Of a stretch of DNA of 64,000 nucleotides, positions 45,835-57,602 are shown one piece after another. The stretch's first letter is position 1; every line of letters begins with the position of its first letter. The DNA comes from Ochotona curzoniae. Taxonomy: Eukaryota > Chordata > Mammalia > Lagomorpha > Ochotonidae. Under the pieces are notes generated by a model that made no database searches, was not told the origin of the DNA, and worked only from the letters and a program-made list of their open reading frames with translations. Location: NCBI RefSeq assembly GCF_017591425.1, contig NW_024466307.1:4231001-4295000 (forward strand). Direction: 5' to 3'. Position numbers and translations under genes: made by a program.

Positions 45835-46116
45835 AGAGGGACAGAAAAGGCCAGACTATGGCAAGAATCTGCTTGGTGTATCTTGAGAATGGTGGCTGGA
45901 AGACACTGAGTAACACTTTGCTTTCTGTGGGAGCCAGGAATTCCCCCAGTGTTTCCAGCACAGGGTTAGGAGCAGAACTACTGGAGTTATTGTCTGCTGG
46001 GCCCCGGTTGCACGTTAGTAGACAGCCAGAAGGAAAGTGGAGCTGGAATTTATCCTGGGCAGTCCAGTATAGGAGGCAGATATCTCAAGTGGTGGTTTGA
46101 GCGCCAACACCAGCCC
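45835..46116 (-). mobile_element. Older C-type SINE, minus strand
   Basis: GGGACAGAAAAGGCCAGACT, GTGGGAGCCAGGAATTCCCC, CGTTAGTAGACAGCCAGAAG, GGAAAGTGGAGCTGGAATTTA and GTGGTTTGAGCGCCAACACC mark an inverted diverged SINE. Confidence 0.75.
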
Positions 46117-46384
46117 AACTTTGCCATCATTATGACCCATTTTCCATGGGGTGGTCTAGTGCAGGCAATTGCAGGAATGTGTTCTTTTGGATAAAAGCTG
46201 TGGATTTTGTTCTTGCAAAAAAGAGAGTGAGTAAATGGTATCTTTTGCAGCTGAAGACAGGAAGATAAACCAGGAAAAACTGTGTAAGCAAAACAAGAAT
46301 GCAGGTATGCTTACTGGAATGTCCTCCATTATTCACAGTATTCTTAATATGTGTTTAATAGTATGTCTGTGACAATTACATCAA

Positions 46385-46690
46385 ACATTTTGCATCCTTG
46401 CTGTGATGGTACAACTGTGTGGTTTACAGTAGTGTTACCATGGGGAGTGTCTGGTAGAGCAGTCCAGGCAGCATTTGGGACACCTGCTTCCTGATTCAGA
46501 ATCCTTGACTTCCAGTGCCAGCTCTGCTTCTCACCCAGCATCCTGATGATTTGCACCTTGGGAGGCAGCAGGTGGTGACCCAAGTATTTGGATTTGCCCC
46601 CCACAAGTTGGAGACTTAGATTTAGTTCCTGGCTTCCAGCTTTGCAGACATTACAGGGGTGTCTAACTGTGTCTTGATCTACCAAAAAAT
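46385..46690 (+). mobile_element. Older C-type SINE, plus strand
   Basis: TGTGTGGTTTACAGTAGTGT (head), CCAGTGCCAGCTCTGCTTCT, ATCCTGATGATTTGCACCTTGGGAGGCAGCAGGTGG, CCCAAGTATTTGGATTTGCC and TTAGTTCCTGGCTTCCAG. The GCACCTTGGGAGGCAGCAGGTG text matches the older C repeat. Confidence 0.78.
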
Positions 46691-46879
46691 GAAAATAAGT
46701 ACACATTAGAGTGACTGCCATAAAAACAGAGTTCGATTTTTCAAGCAAAATTTACATTTAAAATATTTTTGATTACATTAATATGATTTTAGAGTAGTGT
46801 TCAATGCAGCCAGTAATGAAAATATCACAGGGTTATATTGGTGCATATTTCAAAATGTTAAATGAGAGTAAAAATATCC

Positions 46880-47625
46880 TATCAGTAATAGAGCTTAAAA
46901 CTGAGCAAGACCCCTAAATAGATATTTTTTCAAAGACATACAGATCACCAAGGGCATGGGAAAATGCTCACCAACACTAACCATCAGAGAAATACACATC
47001 AAGCTATAAAGAGATATCATTTCACTCTAGTTAGATTTTCTATTATCAAAAGGATGAAAGATAGCAAGTGCTTTGAGGATAAAGGTAAAAGAGAACACTT
47101 AATCACTGGTACAAGTGTAAGCCACTACAGCCATCACGGAGCACATATGTAAGAGATCTCAAAAAATTAAAAATAGAAACACTTCTATGGTCCAACAATC
47201 CCATTAGTGGGTGTAGAGCCAAAACATTCAGTGCTTTAAGATGCTTACACGTTCATGCATGTTGTACCAATGCTCACAAGAGCTAAGAGGCAGTTTACAA
47301 AAACTTAAGTATCTGCCATCTGATGAATGCATAAAGACATTGCAGTACAATGGAATGCTACAAAGGCACAGAAAAGGACAAAACCTTGCCACTTGCAGCA
47401 ACTAGAAGGTCATTGTTTTAAGCAAAGCAAGCTAAGCCCTGAAATATAGGCGCAGTGTGATCGCTCTAATACATGGAGTCCCAAAAAGTTGATTGCATGG
47501 AAGCTGATTATCAGATCTTGGGGGATTGGAAAGGAATATGGGTGGGGAGAACTTGATAATAAGTGCTAAGTTTTATTGCACAATAGGTTAATTATAGATA
47601 ATGACATGTGCTGTACTTAACAAGA
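46880..47625 (+). mobile_element. LINE-1 3'-end fragment
   Basis: ACATACAGATCACCAAGGGC, AGAAATACACATCAAGCTAT, GATATCATTTCACTCTAGTT, GGTCCAACAATCCCATTAGTG, ATGCATAAAGACATTGCAGT, and then AACTTGATAATAAGTGCTAAG in the 3' region. This is the ORF2 C-terminus plus 3' untranslated region of an old LINE-1, 5'-truncated, with stops and gaps. Confidence 0.92.
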
Positions 47626-48475
47626 TTTTAAGCATTTGCAGCAAAAATAAATAATGAATGAGAGGATAGATAGGTTTTCCCTGATTTGAGCATTGCACAA
47701 AGCATACATGCATTGCGTTTTCCATAACTCTCCATAAATATACATAAATGTATGCATTGATTATAAATACGAATAGCAAAGAAATAATAAATACAAGACA
47801 TTTTAAAAATCCAGTGAACATGATTTAGGAATAGATGTGACTCCTTTGATGAACAAATACATGGTTTCTGAGACTGAAGGTTTAGGGAGAATTGACACAT
47901 AGTAAACACTTGAAGCACAGGGAGCTGCAGGGACGGCACTTCAGCGGTGGTCTGTACAGGACACAGGCATCAGAGCTGTAACCTGGCTGGCCATGCCCGC
48001 CACCGATCCTCCAGCACATCTTGGTGATGGAATAAGGCTTCAGACCCTTTTGAACTCGGTGACTTAATGACTCATTTTCATCACATGCATTATTATATGT
48101 AATCATATTTTCAAACTTCATAACTTATTTCTTCAAATAAGCAGGCCATTTTTTTTTTTGCTCAGGTGACATCACACTCTGAATACTTGTTTGATTTGAA
48201 AGGTTGTAAAGATGTTGTTAACATTCTGAGCTAATTCTTTGTTAATTTAAAACTGATTTTGCAGCTTTTCAGGAACATAATGTCATAAAATTTTCATAAA
48301 TCAAATGCCAATGTTATTAAATGATTATTAAAAGAACCCACCTCTTGAGTAACAAGTATTTTTTACAAATTGAGTAACAAAAATTCAGGTAAATGTGCTG
48401 CATTCTATCGTTACACCCACTACATACTTGAGTCTTTCTGTTCCTTTCAATATCTTCTACTGTTTAACTTGTACA
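47626..48475. other. AT-rich unique sequence
   Basis: No gene or repeat is recognised. A T10 run lies near 48150. Confidence 0.3.
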
Positions 48476-48479
48476 TAGA

Positions 48480-49310
48480 AGGAGATGAGCCCTGTCTAAA
48501 ACATCATGTCCTGCTTCCTCTTACTAAACCACAGCCTTTGTGAGGTTATTTACAATTCTACACCGAGAGGGACGTTCCCCAATCAGCTCCTTCCTACCTG
48601 TCAATTCCCCCCTGCCCTGCTTCTCTCCTCATCTACGCTTCCTGATCTACTATAGCCACGTTCATTGCGATACCTTCTGCTGTCTGCTTTCTTCAAGCTT
48701 GGCCCTGTGAACTGACCAGTCTTTGGAAACACAAGTCAATCCCATACAGGCTGAAGCCTCGCGGCAGGGGAGCAGCTCCTGGGGCGCTGGGCTGGCCGCC
48801 AGCACTTGCCTCCACCTTCTGCACTCTGCACCCTGCACCGTCTCAGAGCTTGACTCACTTTTCTAGAGAGGTCTGTGAAATGCAAATTCGTCTTTTCCGC
48901 TGGTGGTGTGGGCTGCCCTTACTTAGCCAGTGCACACCCTGAGGAGATCCACAGCGGCCTGTAGCCTGCAGCCATCCCTTGCTTCACTTTCTTGCCTGAA
49001 GCTCCTTCTCTGAAGGTCCTTAAGCCAGGGTGTCCTCTCACCTCCTCAAACACCACTTCCTTTATTCCTGGCAGACTTGGCTCACTTGTGCAGTCAGGTT
49101 GCCTGAAAATCTCTTTCTTCCCCTTTCTGTGAATCTACAGTAAGTCCTTCATTAATCTTCTCACAGCCCCTCTTCCTTTCCTTCTGGTCACATCTTTTGT
49201 TGTTGCCTTTGTTTAATCTTTGTTGCTCTCGTTACAGTTAATGCTGTACGCAGTAACGAACACCACGTGCCTGGGCAAGCACAGGCCTAGATCAGACACA
49301 TTTCTTTTTA
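48480..49310 (+). repeat. L2 3' region
   Basis: CAATCAGCTCCTTCCTACCT, TTCTCTCCTCATCTACGCTT, CTATAGCCACGTTCATTGCG, then ACTTTCTTGCCTGAAGCTCC, GTGTCCTCTCACCTCCTCAA and CACCACTTCCTTTATTCCTG match the L2 order (ctggcccctgcctacctctc, ctcatctcctac, tccagccacac, ctgcctggaatgctc, aatgtcacctcctca, gaccaccc). The GC-rich part at 48740-48950 does not fit L2 and may be an unrelated insertion or unique DNA. Confidence 0.6.
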
Positions 49311-51845
49311 ACTATTATTAGAATGACCATGGTGTGTACCTAGCTTGCAAGTAGACTAATCTTGGGATATTTTTAAGACTTACACATGAATTAAGAAATA
49401 ACCCACTGAATTTTATTAAATCTACATACAGTAGCTTAAAATGGTTTCAAGAAAAAGAATCCATTGACAGAATGAATAGCATTCGTGTGTGATTTGCTTC
49501 TAATACAATGAGGTGCACTTTTAATTCAGCTTGGGTGTAATTGTCTAATCACCTACTTCTGTATTTTAATTACCAGAAAGAAATGAAGACAGTATGAGAT
49601 TCTTATCCAGCCTTATTACCCAGAAGAGGACATTGAGGGTAACAGAATTTACATGAAAGTCTGGATGCCACATACCTACTAAAAGGTGGAATTGCCACAA
49701 GATCTGGCTAGGTATAAATGTGAAAACCTCTGCTTTGCACACTGCGTTGGAAAAGTTTTCTGACATTTTTGCGGGCTGGATTTTAGCAAGTACTGAGTTA
49801 CTGAGTCATCCTAATTCAGAGATCCCAACAGCCGCTCGGTTCTGGCTCACAACGAGCAGAGAACCCGGTGCTGATTCCGTAGCATCCTCGCTGAAATTGA
49901 CCTGTTTCTGTGGTGTCCTTCTCTTCAGCAGTCTCCCCAAACACCTGGCATTTGATTCATGTGCACGCTGATGTGTGTAAGGCCTGCTCAACCTTTCCCT
50001 CTCGCTCTACCTTTAAACTATGTTTTCGTTAAACTTTTTAAAATTATTCATTCATTCATTCATTTTTTGCAGAGTTCCTCAGCCAGCTTTACTTCCATAG
50101 AAGCACTTAAGCATTTGGTTCTTGATTGAAGAGTGGGAATCTGAAAGATCTGTGCCCTAAACTGTTGCAGAGAATTCTGGAAAAGGATTTATGGAGGAAT
50201 AGAAGGACACAGGTGGTTTTTAAAGTGATCCCTAGTCCACCCAGAGTGATAAAATAGGCAGGGTTTTGTTATGATTGCATTCCCTTTTCTATTGGGCTCT
50301 CTCCAGCACTGTCCATCTGGAACCTGTGCTTTTTGCCCCAGTCCCATGACGGTTAGCACCTCTAAAGCGCAGGTTGCATCCCCCTGTTCCCGCTTTTCTC
50401 CTGCAGTTCTCCAGTTCTCTCCTGACCCTGTGCTGTTGTTTCTTCCTCCTAGCACACACCTCTCAGTGAACTCACGCTTTAGGGACTTGAACAGAATAAC
50501 TGTCAGACAGCAGGAGGACTGGGCAGGTTCATTCAATTAGAGTGAGCTGTATTTCATTGGAATCGGTTATGTTCTCGAATCCCAAGGCAGAGATAATTGC
50601 ACCTGTAGGTCATGCTGCTTTTATTTATGATTTTATTAAATCGTATTGCTTATTACCAAGTACATGTCTGTAGCCCACACTCATTGGATCTTGTTTTTAT
50701 TTTCCTTTGTTCCAAAGGAACAATATTCCTCTATATCCCTTTCTGACTTCTCATTCATGAGCTGTTTTATGTCTTTCTCTTCAGTGTATTTTGTGATTCT
50801 TTCCACTTTGTGGAACAGTTATACAGAAATCCCAGCGAACATTAGCATGAGCTACTTAGCTCTTGTCTCTGAATGTAAAAAAGGCACAAATACAGCTCTT
50901 CCTGCAGTAAGCCTGGCTGCTGCCATCCACAGTCACGTGGCAGATCTCTTGATCTCAGAGTGACAGGCATCTCAAAATGCATGCGTTTTCCTCTATAAAA
51001 CACCTTGGGCAAGTCAAAATTTAAACCTCCATTTCACTGGGGATAATCATACTGGTCGTATATTGTCCATCAATTATGAGAGTGAAGTGATGAATCCCCT
51101 GCAAAGCAGTTTGGGGGTTTTGCAGTGTTTTGGTGATTTTACAGTATTCCTCAGCTTTTCTTCTACTGAAGCAAATATCTTCCAGATGGATGTGAGAATT
51201 TCCCTTGAACTTCTAAATTGTCAAATGTAAAAATAAAGATTCCATCCAGCCCCACCAGGTCAGGTTGGTGCAAACAATGCAAAATGGAAGCATTTGAGTT
51301 TTAAAAAAAATGTTGCATTTTAATTTTCATCTGTATATTCAAAAATATTATACTGCTGTTAAGATGCAGAACAGAGAAGAGACAGGATAGACACTCACAG
51401 CCAAATTGAATTTATTATTAAAGAGAAATAAATTCCCAAATGGTGGCTAACTTCTGGCGTGTAGATGAAGTGAAAAACGCAGATGCTAATTCGGATCTGG
51501 GGAAGGCATCAGATTGTGCCTTTTAAATAAGCTTAGGCTCTCAATTGTCTAGAGCCCTCATTGGAAATTTCCATCTGTATTATGACTCACACTGGGATGG
51601 AGGCCGTGTCAACTGACACTACGAAAAAACAGCAAAAATGTTGGCTTTTTAAAAAATATAGAGGAACATCTTATCCTGTTTATATCTATGAGACACATGA
51701 TCTGTTTTCTTTAAAATTATTAGATACATAATATTCCAAAAAATATATCTGGACTTTGTCATTTCTTAAGCTTTCTTCCCATCTTCAGTATTTTCTTACA
51801 TGATGCATTTCTTAGGATGCCATGCTGAGTAACATAATTTCAGTA
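49311..51845. other. Unique sequence, no gene seen
   Basis: Contains an (ATTC)n microsatellite at 50047-50066. Frames of 83-115 codons around 49720-50963 lack recognised domains. No transposon is identified, making this one of the more repeat-poor stretches. Confidence 0.35.
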
Positions 51846-51849
51846 CTTA

Positions 51850-52170
51850 CAAGATTTTTTTTTTATCAGTATTTTGCAAAGGCTAAGTGACACACACAAA
51901 CACACGCTCATAAATGTAGATTTTCCTTCCACTGGTTCATTCCCTAAATACCTCCAATTCCTCTAGCTAGGCCAAGATGAAGCCAGGAGCTCAGTATGCT
52001 AGCCTGCTCTCACGCATGGATGGCAGGGCCATGTCACTTGAGGCAGCTTTAGCTGCTCTCCTAGGCACAGACGAGCAGGATTTGAAACGGAGCAGCCAGG
52101 ACTGCAGCTGGCACTGTGACATGGCCTTGTAGTCGGTGGCTTAACCTTACGTGCCACAATTCTGGTCCCT
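51850..52170 (-). mobile_element. C-type SINE, minus strand (pair member 1)
   Basis: A T9 start, TTTTCCTTCCACTGGTTCAT, TCCCTAAATACCTCCAATTC, GAAGCCAGGAGCTCAGTATG, GACTGCAGCTGGCACTGTGA and GTGGCTTAACCTTACGTGCC. The inverted head ends about 10 bases before the next, oppositely oriented SINE. Confidence 0.85.
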
Positions 52171-52179
52171 CTAGAAAAG

Positions 52180-52398
52180 ATTTTAACCAGAGTAGTGGTT
52201 TATCATGCCTCTCCTCTGCCTGAGGCACTGGTTGGAGTTCCCATTGCTGCACTTCCAATCCAGCTCCTTGTTTATGTTCTGAAAAAGCAGAGGATGGTCC
52301 AAGGCCTTCTGCTCCTGCATTCACATGAGACACTTGGCTGCTGGCTTTGGACCAGCTCAGCTCTGGCCTTTGCAGCCATTTGGGGAGTGAACTAGGGG

Positions 52399-52441
<43 letters not shown>

Positions 52442-52490
52442 CCTCTCCGTACCCCTGACTTTGAAGTAATAGGAGAATCAAGTCTTCAGA
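52180..52490 (+). mobile_element. C-type SINE, plus strand (pair member 2)
   Basis: ACCAGAGTAGTGGTTTATCA (head), GTTGGAGTTCCCATTGCTGC, ACTTCCAATCCAGCTCCTTG, CAGAGGATGGTCCAAGGCC, CATTTGGGGAGTGAACTAGG, then an expanded (CT)n tract and GACTTTGAAGTAATAGG. It is arranged head-to-head with the previous copy, giving a potential hairpin of about 600 bases in RNA. Confidence 0.85.
52404..52438 (+). repeat. (TC)n microsatellite in SINE tail
   Basis: An uninterrupted TC dinucleotide run of about 35 bases within the CT-rich tail of the SINE; it is likely length-polymorphic. Confidence 0.95.
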
Positions 52491-55399
52491 AAGGCCTAGA
52501 ACATATCGACAATTTCATTCCTGCTGACTTCTCACTGTTGCCTCTCACTGTTCCCTCCTAATCCTACAGCGGTACCGAATTGTGTGTGGTTCCAGGCATA
52601 TACCAAGGTTCTGCACTGCTTGAAATGCTTCTGTGGCTGACCTGTCCTACGCTTCTCTGGCTAAAATTCTTTATAAGATACTCTTAACCAAAAAATGGAA
52701 ATGACATAGAGGGACTTGACCAAAAGTTAGCAAAAAAATTGGGAAATCTGTATGCAGCTGGAGGGGGTATAGCACTGTTGAATAATGTTTGATTGTTCGA
52801 GGTCATCAGTAGTCAGGTTATGTGGGATTGTATGGAGTGGGAGAAGGAGATTGGATTTTGTTCTGATGTCATGAAAAGCCATTAGAGAGTTGAAATAGGG
52901 GACTCCAACACGAGCTGATTTTCATTTTAAGAGCACCAATGCTGTGCAGAGGATTGATGGTGTGTGGCATGCAGGGCCGAGGAAGCCAAGCAGGAGGGGC
53001 ACTCTTGTAGGGAGTTCACCTGGAATGGCAGGGCTTGAAGGCTTTTAAACTCCCACTCAGGTGTGTTTTGGAGATCGGGTTGAACAGATGTAGTGACGTG
53101 CCGGATTAGGGAAAATAAAAAGCATGAAGCATGCCACTCCACATCCTGGCTTGGGAGAATAGTGCAAGCCAGAGGCAGGCATGGATGCCTCATTCCTATG
53201 GAAGAAGGTTTCTGGTAGGATATGCTGGGTTCATATTCATGCTGGGCTCATCTTCAAGTATGCTGAGTTTTAAGCATTGGTAAATACTAGTTCTAGAAAT
53301 TTGTATCTGGTTATAGGAAAATTTTCATTTTTGATTAAAAATAAGAAATTTTAAATTATTAAGATGAGATCTTGATAATAATTAGTTTATTAAGGATAAT
53401 TTTCATGTTTTAAAATGATACTTAACATGGTAGGCATTAAAATCCATGTGCTTTCCTGGATATTAAAATATTAAGTTAACTGTGGAAACAATAAAGCATG
53501 TAAAGATAAAGGCTTCTGAGCTTTCTGAAAATATCCATATTTAATTAGAATTATCTGAACAATGTTTCAAACTTATTTTGTTGTCAAGCTTTTATGAACA
53601 TTGATGATGGGGAGTTATACACATCTCTTCTTGAGCCTTTGTAATTAATCCATTTCTAAACAACTGACCTTTTAATAGAATAATAAATAAATGAACCCCA
53701 ATAATATCATGTAGAAATTATAGCTGCAATTTTTAAAGCTTGACAATTAGAAGACAATGAATGACTACAATTTTGAATGCCAAATAAAGACGATTTTAGT
53801 CATTTGGAATAACTGTACCAAGTATTGTGAGCATTTCAGTGGTGCTTTTTATTTTGCAAGTGTAAACTAGAGACACTGATAAATAGTGGAGTTAAACTCT
53901 TAATTAAAAGCTACATCCACATTCAAATGTCTCACAAGTAGTTCTTTCTTTTTCTATCCTCTAGATTAAAAAAATTATGCCATTGCAAAAAAAATGTTAA
54001 CGGAAGGAGGTGGGTGGGTGGTGAATGTGGGCAGGAGTGAGGGGAGGGTGAGAAGTTTGTATGGTGAAATGCGTGAGTTTGTTCACTTTGTATAAATAAG
54101 ACCGGTTTTTAAAACCTGCCTCATCCTGTGTCCCGTTGCCAATGTTTTCCTTTCTCTTGTAGCAGTCACTCAGGGACCTGTGGGTGCTCCAGTTGGACAC
54201 CTAGCACAATCTCACTGCTGACTAGTAGCGAATGCTGTCATGCACCTATATGTGCATCTACTTACTTACTTAACCTTGTTCCACATCCCTCACAGGAACT
54301 TGCTGACTCCTCATTTCCAGAGGCTGGTCTGTATTTTTATCTCTATGCCTCTGCATTCTTTCTCTCCACACTGGAAAGGCAGCACGATGTCAACAGTGCT
54401 GTGCAATGAACACAATGACCGATGACTAATACGAGCTCATGAATATCTGAGCCTCCGCAATGCTACAGAGGACTTTGTGTTCCAGAGTTTTTTTTTTTTT
54501 TTTTGAGAGCAAAAACTTTGTCTCTGCCTGTGCGCATCAACTTAGTACATCCGTCCTGGCAGTTTCTCTTTCTTGTTTCAACTCCACTCTCCCCTACTCT
54601 TGTTCTTTGATCTTCCCTGGTATGCAATTTGTGTTACATTCCTTGTTCCATGGTCTGCTTCTAGGTACTTCCTGCTAACCAGTTCTGAAGGGTCCATAGC
54701 TTCTGGTGCACATTTTTGTCATGCACCTAGTGAAGGTTTGTAGCCTTAATATGTGATAGGATATAAGATGAATCTTTCATTATAATCCATCTATTTTACT
54801 TCATATAACAGATGACAGCACAGGAAGATAAATGAGCAAACAGAAAGGCAAGCATTTCAAAAGGAAACACCAGAATGACATCAACACTTTGAGGCTTAAA
54901 CATTCACTCATGGATTAATAATTCATTGATCGTTATGAATGTCTCAGGTGTTCTTTCCAAATCTGGGAATAGGAAGATAAGCAACACCTGTGAAGACGGA
55001 TGCCTGTCTGGTCTACAGGGAGTTTTTTTTCTGTTCTGAAGTTGTGATGGACAGAAGGCAGGCAAGAGAGGTGAGAGAAAATTGGGAGCACAACAAGAAA
55101 GAGGAAGATCAATGACAAGATGGCAGAACTAAATTTCTAAGCTAACGGAAATATCAGGAGTAATGGGGAATCTTATTAGCTGAGGGAGGGACGTCTTTTC
55201 ACAAGAAGATGGGAGGGAGCAGAGTTGTGTCCAAAGTCAGGCATGAAATAATTTCTTTGAAGCTTTCAAAGGCCGTGCTCAGGCTGCTCCTTGTTCCAGC
55301 TCTGACAGAGTGCTGTGCGGTTCATTAGGAATGGGGGGGCACTGGGTGCCAGAGCAGCCTAATCCAGGATCTGCTGCCCTGCAGTAGGATGGGAGATGC
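52491..55399. other. Repeat-poor unique stretch
   Basis: Roughly 2.9 kb without a recognised SINE, LINE or LTR. It is AT-rich at 53250-53990, with a GC-richer block at 54100-54420 and a T18-type run at 54489. No gene is supported. Confidence 0.35.
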
Positions 55400-56250
55400 A
55401 CCAAAGATAATAAGCTGAGCGTAGTTACTTATTTACAAGCATGAATTTCTGAATACATGGTCTTCCATCCTTGACAGAATCCTGAGTCCTATTTTATTTT
55501 CTCTGAGCATGTGTGTGTTAGAAGTGGGGAGATAGGGAAGGGGCTGATGGGACGAAGAACTAAAGCAGGAATACGATTGCTTTGTAGGCAAGTACTAATG
55601 GCTGCTAGCCAAGTCTTCCCCAAAGTTGAAAGCTGTGGTATAAGTAAAACAAATGTTTAGTGATATCAGGCCTTACAGCCAGGAAAATTGAAACAAACAT
55701 TCTTAAGTCGCCCCTTAGAGATGAGCACAATTAATTGAAGACAGATAATTGCGTGTGTAATGGCTTCTTGTACACTAAGCACTTGTTTACAAATCAAATT
55801 ATTCAATTTGGACTCTCAAGTGTGTGCTGTCTATGCTCAATTAACCCCTTACGGCTATGCATAAACACTAGTATATAAAAATGTGGCCTTTAGTATATTT
55901 TAAGATCTCCTAAACGATAATATAAGTGTATACAGTGAAATAGGATATAAGATTTGTCAACCCGAGATAAGAGATGGAATGTAACGAGCATGGCTCCGAG
56001 TTGTTAGCTGTTATTGTTTGAGGCTTATGTGTTTATTTGCAAGATGTATTTACAGAGATTCTTTGTGCAAGAAACATGTATACTGAGCGCTATGAAAACA
56101 TGCCTAATAAGAATCGGAAAGGGTAATTTTCCAGACTTCAGAGAGGTCAACCCCATGAGCGGCAGGTGCATTAGCGTTATTCAGTCAATCACACACTCAT
56201 TTTGATGTCATTGCGCACAGTGGGTGGGGTGCCATGAGAAACTGGATGCT
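55400..56250. promoter_or_regulatory. Candidate conserved regulatory block
   Basis: Repeat-free, with dense homeodomain-type and octamer-like motifs: ACAATTAATTGAAG (55728), AGATAATTGCG (55744), CAAATTATTCAATTTG (55795), CTCAATTAACC (55835) and TATGCATAAAC (55855). TCAATCACACACTC and TTGATGTCATTGCGCAC near 56190 add CRE/bZIP-like sites. This texture is what deeply conserved enhancers look like. No cross-species comparison was possible. Confidence 0.3.
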
Positions 56251-56516
56251 TCCAGCTGACACCTGAGTAGATGGGTCATATCCATGGCTCTAAGTTATGC
56301 TGGGGATACAGGTGTGCTTTTAGGAGCTTAAACCTAGAAATCACACAGATTTTACCACCAGAGCAGCAGGTAAGGAAAACTGAAGATGAGAACGAAAAGA
56401 AAAAAAGATGAAAAAGAAAAAAATGTCCTGTATCCGTGTAACGAAAGTTCACAGGTGAATAAACTCGTTTTGCTTGTAAAAGTAGCTAAAGGAACGAACA
56501 ATAAGACTGATTCATA

Positions 56517-56850
56517 GGGCCTGGCATACTAGCGTAGCTGCTAAAGTCCTTGCTTTGAATGTGCTGGGATCCCATATGGGTGCTGGTTCTAATCCCAGTG
56601 GCCCTGCTTCCCATCCAGTTCCCTGCTTGCGGCCTGGGAAAGCAGTCAAGGACGGCCCAAAGCTTTGGGACCCTGCACCCGCATAGAAGACCCGCAAGAA
56701 ATCTCCTTGCTCCTGGCTTTGGATTTGTTCATCTCCAGCCTCTGCGGCTGCTTGGGAAGTGAACCATCAGATGAAAGATCTTCCTCCTTTTCTCTCCTCC
56801 TCTCTGTATATCTGCCTTTCCAATAAATATAAATCTTTTTTTTTTTAAGA
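56517..56850 (+). mobile_element. CSINE, full-length, plus strand
   Basis: AGGGCCTGGCATACTAGCGT (head), GGGATCCCATATGGGTGCTG, GGTTCTAATCCCAGTGGCCC (B box), CAAGGACGGCCCAAAGCTTT, GAAAGATCTTCCTCC and CTGCCTTTCCAATAAATATA with a T10 after it. This is a fairly young subfamily member similar to 33294-33638 but with a mutated A box. Confidence 0.93.
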
Positions 56851-57464
56851 CGAAGATTTATAGAGTGAACTTAGACTCTCTCCTTGACAGTTGTGTGAAC
56901 TTATTACTAAATAATGTCAAGAATAGTAGAATAAAAGCAAAGATTGTGGAGAGTAGGCCATACATTAGAATTCCCTAGATTTCAGGGTCAGTTTCGGAGT
57001 TACACAGTCTTTGTTGTGAGGGATCAACAGCAGCAACATAATAATTTGACATTCTTCTTAACTGAATACATTCCTTGTTAATTTCTACAATTTGGGGAAA
57101 AACTTGAAATGCTTCTTCAAATCAAAACAATGGAAAATCATATCGCCACTGAGTTCCAGCTAGAACATGTGCCTATTTTATTTGTATGCTGTCTTCTTCC
57201 AAGGCTCTGTGGATTCTTGTGCTTATTCATGGAAATGCAGAAAAATGTATGATACTGACTTCGCCACACATCCAACTCTTACTAGGGAGTTGTTAATTTC
57301 CTGAACATTCTTGCTTAGTGATTGAATGTCACTTACTTGAATTGGGTGAAGTTTGCTAGACATCTACATTCATTTTGCTGCACTTCTGAAGCATGCTGCG
57401 TTGTACGTGCGGTTCATCGGCTCAAGGACCATTCATTCAATGTGTGTTCTTTTGTTTTGCTCCC
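56851..57464. other. Unique sequence
   Basis: No feature is recognised. Confidence 0.3.
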
Positions 57465-57602
57465 TCACTTCCTTTCCCCCTCCCTTCCCTTTCTATCCCG
57501 TGCTCTCCATTTCTTTGCCCTTTCTGCCTTCCCTTCCCTTATCCCTCCCCCATTCCCTCTCATCTTTTCTCTCTCTCTCTCTCCCTGTTCTGCCTTCATC
57601 CA
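57465..57602 (+). repeat. Polypyrimidine tract
   Basis: About 135 bases of nearly pure C/T (CTTTCCCCCTCCCTTCCCTTTC and similar), ending with a (CT)n core at 57569-57584. Three overlapping forward frames of about 90 codons here are an artefact of the low complexity. Confidence 0.9.
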
